Positions 24,473-32,872 of a stretch of 64,000 nucleotides of DNA are shown piece after piece. The notes beneath the pieces were generated by a model. That model searched no databases. It had not been told where the DNA came from and worked only from the letters and a program-made list of their open reading frames with translations. This stretch comes from Aldehydirespirator sp965204875. Its GTDB lineage: Bacteria > Actinomycetota > Acidimicrobiia > Acidimicrobiales > Aldehydirespiratoraceae. The translations under genes and the position numbers were made by a program. How positions within the stretch are numbered: the first letter of the stretch is position 1; the number at the start of each line of letters is the position of its first letter. Where the stretch lies: positions 372,001 to 436,000 of the forward strand of contig OZ242020.1 in assembly GCA_965204875.1 (NCBI GenBank), read 5' to 3'.

Positions 24473-25534
24473 GCAAGCTCTATTGGTGATCGCGACAGTG
24501 GGCAGTGTATTGGGTTAGTGCGCTGTTCCAGTTGTGGATGCGTCGGGGCATGGTGTTGAGGTGGTCTTCGATGATGGCGAGTTTGACGGGTCCGATGTTG
24601 AGGTCGGTGCCTTTGGGGAGCCAGCGGCGGATTATGCGGTTGGTGTTTTCGTTGCTGCCGCGCTGCCAGGGTGAGTGGGGGTCGCAGATGTAGACCTTGA
24701 GGTCTGGGAGGGCTTTTTCGATTTTGGGCCAGTGGGCGATCTCGCGGCCTTGGTCCCAGGTGAGGGTGCGGACCATGTGAGCGGGCTGGCGGCCCAACGC
24801 GGCGATGACCGCCGCGTTGACCTCGTCTGCGGTGTGGCCGTTGGGCAGCGCGGCGAGCAGCGCGTAGCGGCTGACCCGCTCGATGAGGGTGACCACCGCG
24901 CTGCGGTTGTGGGCGCCGATGATGAGGTCGCCCTCCCAATGCCCTGCCTCCAGCCGTGCCGCGACCGCATCGGGACGCTGCGCTATGGGCTTGAAACCGC
25001 CCAGCACGCTGCGCTTGGCGCGTTCGCAGCGGCTGCGGGGCTTGCGGCGGCGCCGGCGGCGCGCAAGCAGCCTCCAGGTGTTCTCGGGCAGGCCCCGGTC
25101 GCTGCGGTAGCACCCCTGATAGATCGTCTCCCCACAGATCGCCATGCCCTGCTCGCTGAGGTCGGCCGCGACCGACTGCGGCGCCCACTTCCTGGCCAGC
25201 CCCGCCTTGACCGCCGCAGCCAGCAGAGGATCCCCAACCAGCTTCGGCGTCTTCGGACGACGCGCCCGCGCCTCGGCCCCGGCCTGCGCCGCCTCAGCCC
25301 GATAGGCGCAGACCCCGCCGTTGCGGCGCAGCTCCCGCCACACCGTCGAGCGGTGCCGGCCCAACAGGCCGCTGATCTCCCCCACCCCCAACCCCGACCT
25401 CGCCAGCACCTCAAGCTGCGCGCGCTCGGATGAGCACAAACTCCGTGCCATACTCCTGAACCTCCACCGGATGATCGCCGACACCTACAATCGGCCATCA
25501 TGGCCGATCCGTCGCGATCACCGGTGGAGCTTGC
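24473..25534 (-). mobile_element. IS30-family insertion sequence, complete, with inverted repeats
   Basis: A transposase gene lies between 24-bp imperfect inverted repeats: left 24473-24496 (GCAAGCTCTATTGGTGATCG plus CGAC) and right 25511-25534, whose complement is GCAAGCTCCACCGGTGATCG plus CGAC. They differ at three positions. I do not see a clear target-site duplication. The element sits immediately upstream of the broken HNH gene. Confidence 0.82.
24480..25451 (-). CDS. IS30-family transposase
   Basis: About 323 residues from ATG 25451 (MARSLCSSERAQLEVLA). The N-terminal HTH reads GEISGLLGRHRSTVWRELRRN. The DDE core has GHWEGDLIIG with the first Asp near residue 188, LTWDQGREIAHW with the second Asp, and CDPHSPWQRGSNENTNRIIRRWLPKGTD with the final Glu, which is the standard IS30 arrangement. 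A full-length, uninterrupted frame and recognisable ends suggest it may still be mobile. A fragment related to its 5' end lies at 36022. Confidence 0.93.
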   Translation of the reverse strand: MARSLCSSERAQLEVLARSGLGVGEISGLLGRHRSTVWRELRRNGGVCAYRAEAAQAGAEARARRPKTPKLVGDPLLAAAVKAGLARKWAPQSVAADLSEQGMAICGETIYQGCYRSDRGLPENTWRLLARRRRRRKPRSRCERAKRSVLGGFKPIAQRPDAVAARLEAGHWEGDLIIGAHNRSAVVTLIERVSRYALLAALPNGHTADEVNAAVIAALGRQPAHMVRTLTWDQGREIAHWPKIEKALPDLKVYICDPHSPWQRGSNENTNRIIRRWLPKGTDLNIGPVKLAIIEDHLNTMPRRIHNWNSALTQYTAHCRDHQ

Positions 25535-25575
25535 GCAGGTTGTGGAATGTCATAGGGGTATGGCATACTACTCTT

Positions 25576-27006
25576 GTGTTGATTGATACTGCCCGCCGGG
25601 CTGAAGCCGAGGTCAAAGCGCTGGTCGCAATGACCGACCGCGGCGGCCTCGACACCGCCGAGCTGCGTGAGGCGCTGACGGTGTCTCGAGCGATCAAGGC
25701 GGCTCTGTCGGCGTTCCAGACCAACGCGGCGTTCATTATCTCCAAGACTGAGCGTCACGGCGATGGCGGTACAGGTGTTCTGGCTGAGACTGCCGGGTTG
25801 TCACGGCGGGATGCTCGTGGCCAGGTCCACACAGCTGAGACGATCTCGGCGACGCCTTCGGTGCGTGACGCGGTCGAGTCCGGTCGGGTCACCGAGGCCA
25901 ACGCGCGGCGATTGGCCGAAGCCGTTGAGAAGACCAGCGCCGAGGCTGTGGAGGCTGATGCCGGGCTGCTCGCCAAGGCCGAGACGCTGAGGCCCGAGGA
26001 CTTCGCCAAAGAGGCGCGTCGTTGGGCCGCGGACCGTCAAGCGATGGCGGTGAGCGCGAGTATCAGCGGCTACGCGCCAAGCGCAGCCTGCACATCTGGG
26101 ACGCGGATGACGGCACGGTGCGGCTGCACGGGGTCTTCGATCCCGTGACCGGCAAGCGCATCGGCAAACGACTGCGCGCCGAGGCAGGCCGCATGTACGA
26201 CGCCGACAAGAAGGCCGCCGGTGAGCCCGGCGAACTGCCGGACGCTGGGCGGCGCACCTTCAAGCAATGCATGGCCGACGCCCTCGACAACCACACCTCA
26301 CACGCCGCCGCCGGCGCAACCCGCAGCAGAAGCGCAAACGCAGCCCCGCGCACCAACACACGGACCGGCACGACCATGAGCACGGGCGCGGGCTTGGGTG
26401 CCGACCAGCCCACGGAAAGCGGGAGCGGGGCCCGTTACCGGTGTGGGTGCTGGCAGGTCGTTTGCTGCCATCAGCGTCAACGTCCACGTCGACGCTGCTA
26501 CCGGCAAGCTGATAGCGGAACTCCCAGACGGGGCGCGGCTGCCCGAGGCGGTGCTCGAAGAACTGACCTGCAACGCCCGGCTCACCGGCTTTGTCTATGG
26601 CACTTCGGGCACTCCGATCTGGCAGACGAAGTCCTCGCGCACTGCCACTGAGCAGCAGCGTCGGTGGCTGCTCAACAAGTGGGGCGGGTGCTTCCACTGC
26701 GCAGCCGACCCCGAAATGTGCCAGATACATCACATTGTGCCCGTCTCACGCGGCGGTGCGACCAAGATCGACAACATGGTCCCCGTGTGCTGGGACTGCC
26801 ATCAGAGAATCCACCATCACCACTGGCGGATCCGCAAACGTCCCGACGGGAAGCACACCCTGTACCCACCCGACAGCACACACCACGGACCCGCGCACGC
26901 CCCCGAGCAGCCGCTGCTGTTTACCCAAAACGACCAGGGCCCTCACCCCTCACCCCGATCCCAAACGCGAAGAGCTACGAAAGCTCCGGATGATCGCCGT
27001 AGATGA
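25576..27006 (+). pseudogene. DUF222/13E12-type HNH endonuclease, broken by two frameshifts
   Basis: Three consecutive pieces of one gene lie in alternating frames. Piece one (25576 to about 26045) is DUF222-like helices with AETAGLSRRDARGQV and VTEANARRLAEAV. Piece two (about 26040-26400) continues with LHIWDADDGTVRLHGVFDPVTG. Piece three (about 26430-27006) returns to the first frame and holds the HNH domain with CFHC, CQIHHIVPVSRGGATKIDN and VCWDCHQRIHHHHW. The intact family is about 450 residues, as here if joined. Two compensating shifts could be decay, sequencing error or recoding. These proteins are common multi-copy elements in actinobacteria, with unclear biological role. Confidence 0.75.
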
Positions 27007-27160
27007 TGTCCCGCAGCTCGGGCCATGAGTAGTCCTGTAGCGGATCATGCGCGTTCGGGTCGCCCACTCCCAGATCGGGCATTTCGTAGCGATCCGCCGG
27101 TGACGGTTGAGACTTCGGTGACGGTGATGGTGTCATCGGGCAACACTCCTCGTGATGACC

Positions 27161-27260
27161 GGGCGCCGGCTAGCGGTTGGTGAGGGTGGCGTGGGACCAC
27201 CTGCGCGTCGTGGACGCTGCTGCTCCGGGCGCTGGCTAGCGGTTGGTGAGGGTGGCGTGG
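27161..27260 (+). repeat. 66-bp duplication of the guaB-like gene 3' end
   Basis: GGGCGCCGGCTAGCGGTTGG at 27161 recurs as GGGCGCTGGCTAGCGGTTGG at 27227, and the following TGAGGGTGGCGTGG matches too. The second copy contains the stop and last codons (LTNR) of the minus-strand IMPDH/GMPR gene; the first is a copy in the spacer. Confidence 0.9.
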
Positions 27261-28303
27261 GGCAGGCTCTCCACTGCGCCTTGGGGGGTTACCGCCACGA
27301 ACTCGGCCAGCTCGGCGAACTCCGGCAGCGTCCGGGCGTCGGTGTAGCTCATGGCGCTGCGCAGTCCGGCCATCAACTTCCACACCAGCTTCGACACCTC
27401 GCCCTTGTAGGGCACGGTGCCCTCCACACCCTCGGGGGCGCGGTATGACAGGTACTCCTCGTCGAGATCCTGGCCCGAGCGGTCGGCGCGGGCCTGCACG
27501 GCCTCGAAGCTGGCCATCCCCCGGATGCGCTTCTGCAGGCCCTTGGCGCCCTGCTCCACATCTCCTGGGCTTTCCTTGGTGCCAGCCAGCATGCTGCCCA
27601 CCATCACCGTGGAGGCGCCCGCGGCCAGAGCCTTGGCGATGTCGCCCGAGTTGCGGATGCCGCCGTCGGCTATCACCGGCACGCCCACCGCTGCGGCGTC
27701 CGCGATGGCCGTCAGCTGCGGCACACCGACACCCGCCACGGTCCTCGTTGTGCACACCCCGCCGGGGCCGACCCCCACCTTGACCGCGTCGGCGCCGGCC
27801 TCGGCCAGGTCGGCGGCGCCCTGGAGGGTGGCCACGTTGCCGGCCACCACATCCACGTCAGCGAAGTGGTCCTTGAGCCGGCGCAGACCCTCGATGGCGT
27901 GCTCGGAATGGCCGTGCGCGATGTCCAGCACCAGCGCGTCCGCGCCTGCGGCCACCAGCGCCTTGGCCCGCTCGACCATGTCACGATCGGTGCCCACCGC
28001 CGCGCCGACCAGCAGGGCAGAGCCAGCCTCCTTCACGCTCTCGACCTCGCGGGCCTGAACATCGATCGGCATGAACCGGTGCAGGATGCCGATGCCGCCG
28101 AGCCGGGCCATGGCTATGGCCATCTCGTGCTCGCATACGGTGTCCATGTTGGCGGCCACCACCGGCAGCTCCAGCACGATGCGGCTCGACAGCCGCGTGC
28201 GCACGGACACGTCCTGGCGGGACCGCACCGACGACCGGCGCGGCACGATCAGCACGTCGTCGAATGTGAGTCCGATGCGGGCGTCCCCTAGTCCCATCGG
28301 CAT
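27236..28303 (-). CDS. IMP dehydrogenase/GMP reductase family protein without CBS domains
   Basis: A 355-residue TIM barrel. The N-terminal LTFDDVLIVPRRS, VVAANMDTV, DIAHGHS, the catalytic-Cys loop GPGGVCTTRTVAGVGVPQ near residue 180 and the phosphate site VIADGGIRNSGDIAKALAAGA are all present. There is no CBS pair, so the length matches GMP reductase (about 350) rather than the usual 490-residue IMPDH. The AANMDTV spelling also favours GMP reductase, while RTVAGVGVPQ is nearer IMPDH. Either purine interconversion is possible. The C-terminus has GVEGTVPYKG followed by a helix, as in both families. Confidence 0.85.
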   Translation of the reverse strand: MPMGLGDARIGLTFDDVLIVPRRSSVRSRQDVSVRTRLSSRIVLELPVVAANMDTVCEHEMAIAMARLGGIGILHRFMPIDVQAREVESVKEAGSALLVGAAVGTDRDMVERAKALVAAGADALVLDIAHGHSEHAIEGLRRLKDHFADVDVVAGNVATLQGAADLAEAGADAVKVGVGPGGVCTTRTVAGVGVPQLTAIADAAAVGVPVIADGGIRNSGDIAKALAAGASTVMVGSMLAGTKESPGDVEQGAKGLQKRIRGMASFEAVQARADRSGQDLDEEYLSYRAPEGVEGTVPYKGEVSKLVWKLMAGLRSAMSYTDARTLPEFAELAEFVAVTPQGAVESLPHATLTNR

Positions 28304-28332
28304 GAGGCGACTTCCACGCCCGCGGCAGCTGC

Positions 28333-28620
28333 TCAGTCGACCGAGATCTGGGCCATGAGGCTGGCCCGCTGCTCGTCGAAAGTCTCGAGATCGAGCTGCC
28401 CGTCGTCGTAGCGACGGTGGAGCTCCTCCACCCGAGTCATGATCTCGTCGTTGCTGAGGCTCGAAGAGGGCGGCTCGGCCTCCGCCGCCTCGGCGTTGCG
28501 GGCCTCCTCGAGATCGTAGATGTCTCCTCGGCCGAGGCGCTTCTGTCGCTTGGCCTCGGCACGCGCCTTCTTGGCCATGTCCCGCTGACGCTTAGCGAAG
28601 CTCGATCGTCCAGTCGCCAT
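28333..28620 (-). CDS. Small basic protein with C-terminal SHOCT-like motif
   Basis: A 95-residue protein. The first 35 residues (SFAKRQRDMAKKARAEAKRQKR) are strongly basic, then comes an acidic linker with EEARNAEAAEAEPP. The last 30 residues, EELHRRYDDGQLDLETFDEQRASLM, follow the SHOCT pattern of a short helix, Gly turn and Phe/Glu helix. Similar proteins occur in actinobacteria without a known function; the basic end could touch nucleic acid. ATG 28620 was chosen over the longer open frame because the conserved part begins there and it does not overlap the divergent P450 region. Confidence 0.65.
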   Translation of the reverse strand: MATGRSSFAKRQRDMAKKARAEAKRQKRLGRGDIYDLEEARNAEAAEAEPPSSSLSNDEIMTRVEELHRRYDDGQLDLETFDEQRASLMAQISVD

Positions 28621-28934
28621 GGGAACCTGCCTTCCAAATCGCCTACGCTCTCCGACCCCCGGAGCCATCGAACGAGGGTAGGCGGCCCGGCGGCCATTTC
28701 CATCCCGGCCCGCTTGACTCCATACCCGGCCTGCGCGCGCCCCTTCCAGTGACAACGCCTGCCATCGTTCGCAGCCCATCCCGCTTGCGCGCAGCCCATC
28801 CCCCTGAGGGCAAGCTCCGTGTTCGTCCCCGGTTTGGGTGTCAGCGTCGGCCACCCGTGCATAGCCCGCACGGATGCGTTCACTTCCGTCCTGGCCCGCG
28901 CGACAGCGCCATGGCTACCATTCGCACGATCACG

Positions 28935-30158
28935 ATGAGCGACACCTCTGCCGTTGACATCTACTCCCCCGACATCTATGTGGCGGGGCCGCCCCACCGC
29001 GCCTTCGAGCGCCTGCGCCGCGAATGTCCCGTGTACTGGCAGGACGTGCCCGGGCAGGCCGGCTACTGGGCGGTTCTGCGCCACGCCGACGTGGTGCACG
29101 TGGCCCGCCATCCGGAGCTGTTCTCGGCATCGCTGGGCGGCGTCGTGATCGAGGACCTCGACCCGGCGAGCCTCGAGAACATGCGCGACATGCTGCTGGC
29201 GATGGACCCGCCCCGCCACACCGCCTACCGCAAGCCGGTGTCGCCGTCCTTCAGGGCCCGCGCGATCGGACGGTTGGAGCAGCGGATTCGCAACATCACC
29301 GCCGGCATCCTCGAGCCCGTCGCAGCACGGGCCGCTTCCGAGCCCGGCGGCGCGGAGGTGGAGTTCGTGCACGAGATCTGCGCGCACCTGCCCAGCGCCG
29401 TGGTCGGTCAGCTGCTCGGGCTGCCGCGTGAGGACTGGGCGACGATCCACACCCTGGCCGAGCGCAACTCCGGCGGCCAGGACCCCGACATCGCCGATCC
29501 CTCACAGCGTGGGTCCTCGAGTATGGAGATGGCCGTGTACGCCATGGGGTTCGCGGCCCGCCGGCGCACCATGTCCCCCCGGGGCGACCTCACCGACGTG
29601 CTGCTCGGCAGCGCCTTCGACGGCCGCCTGATGACCGACGTCGACTTCGGGCGCTTCTTTGTGCAGCTCGTGACCGCGGGCAACGACACCACCCGCACGA
29701 TGCTGTCGGGCGGGCTGCTGGCATTGCTGGCGCACCCCGACCAGATGGAGTCGGTGCGCCGGCGCCCCGAGGCGATACCGGCGATGGTGGAGGAGGTGCT
29801 GCGCTGGGCCAACCCGCTGCACTACTTCCGGCGAACCGCCACGGCCGACACCGAGATCGCCGGACAGCCGGTGGCAGCGGGGGACAAGGTCGCCATGATC
29901 TACACGTCGGCCAACCGCGACGAGGCCGTGTTCGCAGACCCGCACACCTTCGACATCGCCAGAGACCCGAATCCGCATCTCTCCTTCGGCATCGGCACCC
30001 ACTTCTGCCTGGGCGTGCATCTGGCCCGGCTCGAGGCACGGGTGTTCTTCGAGGAGCTTCTGGGGCGCTTCGAGCGCATCGAGCTGATCGGGCTGCCCAG
30101 GCGCCAGCGCTCCAACCTCAACAACGCACTCAAGTCGCTGCCAGTGCGCCTGGCCTGA
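28935..30158 (+). CDS. Cytochrome P450
   Basis: About 407 residues from ATG 28935 (ATG 28911 also possible). The I-helix reads VTAGNDTTRTML near residue 252, the K-helix EEVLRWANP holds ExxR, and the heme loop is FGIGTHFCLGVHLARLEAR near 357, with the Cys ligand. The overall spelling (MDPPRHTAYRKPVSPSF) resembles actinobacterial CYP124/125/142-type enzymes that hydroxylate steroid side chains or other lipophilic substrates. It needs a ferredoxin and reductase, which are not encoded nearby. It is divergent from the small basic gene and followed by a repeat-filled spacer. Confidence 0.92.
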   Translation: MSDTSAVDIYSPDIYVAGPPHRAFERLRRECPVYWQDVPGQAGYWAVLRHADVVHVARHPELFSASLGGVVIEDLDPASLENMRDMLLAMDPPRHTAYRKPVSPSFRARAIGRLEQRIRNITAGILEPVAARAASEPGGAEVEFVHEICAHLPSAVVGQLLGLPREDWATIHTLAERNSGGQDPDIADPSQRGSSSMEMAVYAMGFAARRRTMSPRGDLTDVLLGSAFDGRLMTDVDFGRFFVQLVTAGNDTTRTMLSGGLLALLAHPDQMESVRRRPEAIPAMVEEVLRWANPLHYFRRTATADTEIAGQPVAAGDKVAMIYTSANRDEAVFADPHTFDIARDPNPHLSFGIGTHFCLGVHLARLEARVFFEELLGRFERIELIGLPRRQRSNLNNALKSLPVRLA

Positions 30159-30413
30159 GCCGCCCAGAGGCCGAGCGGAACAAGGGGTCGCCCGCTAACC
30201 CTCCGGGGCGTCCGAGCAGGTAGACCGAGCCGGCCACCATTACGGGAATGCCGAGCGGCTAAGGGATCGCCCCCAAAGATTCCGAGGATGTCGAGCGGAT
30301 AGACCGAGCATGTAGAGCAAGCTGGCAACCCGTGGAGGCCGAGCGGGTCAGGGTTCGCCACAACCGCTCCAAGGGATGCCGAGCGGAGGCCGTGGCCCGG
30401 GCAGCGGGACGGC
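30159..30413 (+). repeat. Degenerate ~80-bp repeats downstream of the P450
   Basis: The core GGCCGAGCGG, a few bases, then AGGG(A/G)TCGCC occurs near 30171, as TGCCGAGCGGCTAAGGGATC near 30253, and as GGCCGAGCGGGTCAGGGTTC near 30331. Shorter echoes (GTCGAGCGGATAGACCGAGC near 30290, TGCCGAGCGG near 30378) lie between. No gene is visible in this 255-bp spacer. Confidence 0.65.
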
Positions 30414-31211
30414 TCAGTCGGCGCAGGCGACGCCGCCGCCGACCGGCACCGTGGCCCCGGTGATATAGGAACCGGCGCGCGACGCCAGGTACACGGCCGC
30501 GCCGGCCATGTCGTCGGGCTCGCCGATGCGCCCGAGGGGGATCGTGCCCGCCAGTGCCGACCGGGCAGGCGGGTCGTCGAGGATGAAGGCCATCATCTTG
30601 GAGTCGAACGGCCCGGGAGCGATGGCGTTGACCGTTATGTACTCGCGGGCGAGGCGCTTGGCGAGGTGGCGGGTGAGATGCACGACGCCTGCCTTGGAGG
30701 CCGAGTAGGAGAAGGTCTCCATGTCGGGCGGCCGCAAACCGTCAACCGAGGCGATGTTGATCACGCGGGCCGGATCGTCGGGTCGGGCCGCGGCCCGCAG
30801 CAGTCCCAGCAGGGCCTGTGTGAGAAAGAACGGCCCGCCCAGGTTGGTGTCGACCACCTTGGTCCACCCATGCACGGGGAACTCGTCGAGCTGCGCACCC
30901 CAGCTGGCGCCGGCATTGTTGACGAGGATGTCCAGCGACTCCCATCTCTCGCCCACGGCGGCGGCCAGCGCCCCGCAACCCTCGGGAGTGGACAGGTCGG
31001 CGACAATCGACTCGCAGTCGCCCCTGGCGGCGAGTTCGGAGGCGGCGGAGTGTACCTGCGCCGCCTTGCGGGCCGCGATGATGACCCGGCAGCCGGCATC
31101 TAGCAGGCCGGCGGCGATCATGTAGCCGATGCCCCGGCTGCCGCCGGTCACGACAGCGGACTTGCCGTCGAGGCCGAACAACGATGTCAGGCGGTCGTGG
31201 TTGATTGGCAT
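30414..31211 (-). CDS. Short-chain dehydrogenase/reductase
   Basis: A 265-residue classical SDR from ATG 31211. Cofactor site VVTGGSRGIGYMIA near residue 20, NNAGAS near 97, catalytic IASVDGLRPP Ser and YSASKAG Tyr-Lys near 163, and the C-terminal GSYITGATVPVGGGVA are all present. It resembles gluconate 5-dehydrogenase and 3-oxoacyl reductase relatives; the substrate is not predictable. The frame is open upstream to 31283 without conserved content. It follows the P450 in convergent orientation. Confidence 0.88.
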   Translation of the reverse strand: MPINHDRLTSLFGLDGKSAVVTGGSRGIGYMIAAGLLDAGCRVIIAARKAAQVHSAASELAARGDCESIVADLSTPEGCGALAAAVGERWESLDILVNNAGASWGAQLDEFPVHGWTKVVDTNLGGPFFLTQALLGLLRAAARPDDPARVINIASVDGLRPPDMETFSYSASKAGVVHLTRHLAKRLAREYITVNAIAPGPFDSKMMAFILDDPPARSALAGTIPLGRIGEPDDMAGAAVYLASRAGSYITGATVPVGGGVACAD

Positions 31212-31303
31212 CAGGCACCCGTCCCCTCTTCGCTTTGTCGAAGGCTCTGTCGAAGCGCCGCCAACGATAGTGATCACCGGCAACGATCAACGGCGGGATG
31301 CTC

Positions 31304-31480
31304 GCAGTTTCAACAGTCACGCAGCGCCTGCCGTCAACCACCCGTCCGCTCGCACCCAACAATTTGGCTGGGTGCGCAGCCTCAACAGCCACCGAGCCGC
31401 CGGCAGCGACGTTCAACGTCGGCTGGCCACCTCGAAGCAGGCCACAGCAGCGGCGGCAGCGACGTTCAGCGATGAGAGCA
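31304..31480 (+). repeat. 54-72-bp duplications around the rlmB 3' end
   Basis: GCAGTTTCAACAGTCAC at 31304 recurs as GCAGCCTCAACAGCCAC at 31376 (72 bp). CGGCAGCGACGTTCA at about 31401 recurs at about 31455 (54 bp), the latter inside the rlmB C-terminal codons. The spacer 31212-31412 has no gene. Confidence 0.7.
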
Positions 31481-32318
31481 CACCCTTGAGCGGGATCGAG
31501 ACCAGCACGTCGCAGCGCTGTGCGACCAGCCGCGAGAGGCCGCCCCCCTCGGAGCCGAGCACGAGCGCCAGCGCCTCGGCGGACAACTCCAGGTCGTGCA
31601 TCCGCACCGTTGCGGCGGCATCGAGCCCGACGGTCCAGACGTCGTGTGAGCTGAGCGTGCGCAATGCTGCGGGCAGGCCAGGCACGGAGGCGAACCGCAG
31701 ATGCTCCACCGCTCCTGCGGCAGCCTTTGCCACCGTCGGGGTGATGCGCGCCGCACGATGCCGCGGCACCACGATGCCTGTGACCCCGGCGCATTCGGCG
31801 ACCCGGAGCACGGCTCCGAAGTTCTGCGGGTCGGTCACGCCGTCCAGAGCCACGAGGAACGGAGGGCCTGTTGCCGGAGCGGCCCGTGCGCCGAGCCCCG
31901 GGCGAGATAGCAGATCGGTGAGTTCTTCGGTGGGAAGCGGGTCTGCCAGAGCGACCACTCCCTGGGGCGATTCCGTGCGGGCCGTGGCATCGAGTTCGAC
32001 GCGGCTGACCTCGCGGAGCGTGACCCTCTGCTCGCGGGCCAACTCGACTATGTGATCGATGATCGGCGCGCTGTCCACTCCCCTGGCCAGCATCACCGTG
32101 CGAGTGCGTCTACGCCCGGCCAGCAGCAGCTCCCTCACCGCCTGGCGTCCCTCGATCTGCTCGCCTCCGAGGCTGCCGCGACCGCCCCTGCCGCGACCGC
32201 CCCTGCCGCCTCGCTCGACCTGCGCTGGAGAACCCGGCCGCCGCGACTTCTTGGATACTGCCGCACGAGCACCCCGGCTCGGCTGCGGCTTGCCACGACG
32301 CGGCCGGTTCATTGGCAA
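31413..32318 (-). CDS. rlmB: 23S rRNA 2'-O-ribose methyltransferase, RlmB/SpoU family
   Basis: A 301-residue SPOUT enzyme. The first 50 residues are Arg/Gly/Ser/Lys-rich and disordered. EGRQAVRELL opens the substrate-binding domain. The SpoU motifs are LDGVTDPQNFGAVLRVAE near residue 155, LVLGSEGGGLSRL near 245 and IPLKGVLSSLNVAAAAAV near 275, forming the AdoMet knot. It should methylate the ribose of a 23S rRNA guanosine (G2251 in E. coli). Its start overlaps the ispF stop by 10 bp, matching the actinobacterial ispD-ispF-rlmB order. Confidence 0.9.
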   Translation of the reverse strand: MPMNRPRRGKPQPSRGARAAVSKKSRRPGSPAQVERGGRGGRGRGGRGSLGGEQIEGRQAVRELLLAGRRRTRTVMLARGVDSAPIIDHIVELAREQRVTLREVSRVELDATARTESPQGVVALADPLPTEELTDLLSRPGLGARAAPATGPPFLVALDGVTDPQNFGAVLRVAECAGVTGIVVPRHRAARITPTVAKAAAGAVEHLRFASVPGLPAALRTLSSHDVWTVGLDAAATVRMHDLELSAEALALVLGSEGGGLSRLVAQRCDVLVSIPLKGVLSSLNVAAAAAVACFEVASRR

Positions 32319-32869
32319 TCCGTAACGGGCTCGGGCTCGGGCTCAGCGGCAGGCTCCGCCAGGCCGTCGCCGCCACGCCTTGTCACCAGCGCCACGGCCC
32401 AGGCGGCCACACCCTCGCCCCGCCCGAGCGCGCCGACCCCCTCGCTTCGACGGCCCGTGACGGTCACCGGTGCGCCGGCGGCGTCGCTCAGCCGCCGATG
32501 CATGGCGTGGCGGTGCGGCGCGAGCCGAGGAGTGTCGAGCACCACCGTGCATGAAACGTTCACAGGCACCCAGCCTGCCTCGCGCAAGGCCTCCACAGCC
32601 CATCCGAGCAACTCGATGCTGTCCGCGCGGCTCCAGCGCTCGTCGGCGTCGCTGAAGAGCTGACCGATGTCTCCGAGTCCGGCCGCGGCCAGGAGCGCAT
32701 CAATGCAGGCGTGGGCCACCACGTCTGCGTCGGAATGACCCTCCAGCGCCCGCTCGCCCTCGAAACGCACACCACCCAGTATCAGAACGCGCTCCGGGTC
32801 GTCGCTATAGGCATGGACGTCGAAACCCTGCCCCACCCGCAAACCGACCTCAGTCACGGCCAACCCCAT
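32309..32869 (-). CDS. ispF: 2-C-methyl-D-erythritol 2,4-cyclodiphosphate synthase
   Basis: A 186-residue enzyme. GQGFDVHAY near residue 13 gives the Asp and His zinc ligands, ALEGHSDADVVAHACIDALLAAAGLGDIGQLF near 42 gives the third ligand and the hallmark DIG step, and GRGEGVAAWAVALV closes the fold. It makes the cyclodiphosphate intermediate of the non-mevalonate isoprenoid route and acts as a trimer. A Glu/Pro-rich tail of about 20 residues extends past the usual end. It follows ispD with 3 nt between stop and start, and overlaps rlmB. Confidence 0.94.
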   Translation of the reverse strand: MGLAVTEVGLRVGQGFDVHAYSDDPERVLILGGVRFEGERALEGHSDADVVAHACIDALLAAAGLGDIGQLFSDADERWSRADSIELLGWAVEALREAGWVPVNVSCTVVLDTPRLAPHRHAMHRRLSDAAGAPVTVTGRRSEGVGALGRGEGVAAWAVALVTRRGGDGLAEPAAEPEPEPVTDCQ

Positions 32870-32872
32870 GCG

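Noticed and set aside
24019..24489. 156-codon plus-strand frame after the MutH-like gene
   Set aside because: The peptide has no coding-like pattern and the region contains antisense IS3 debris.
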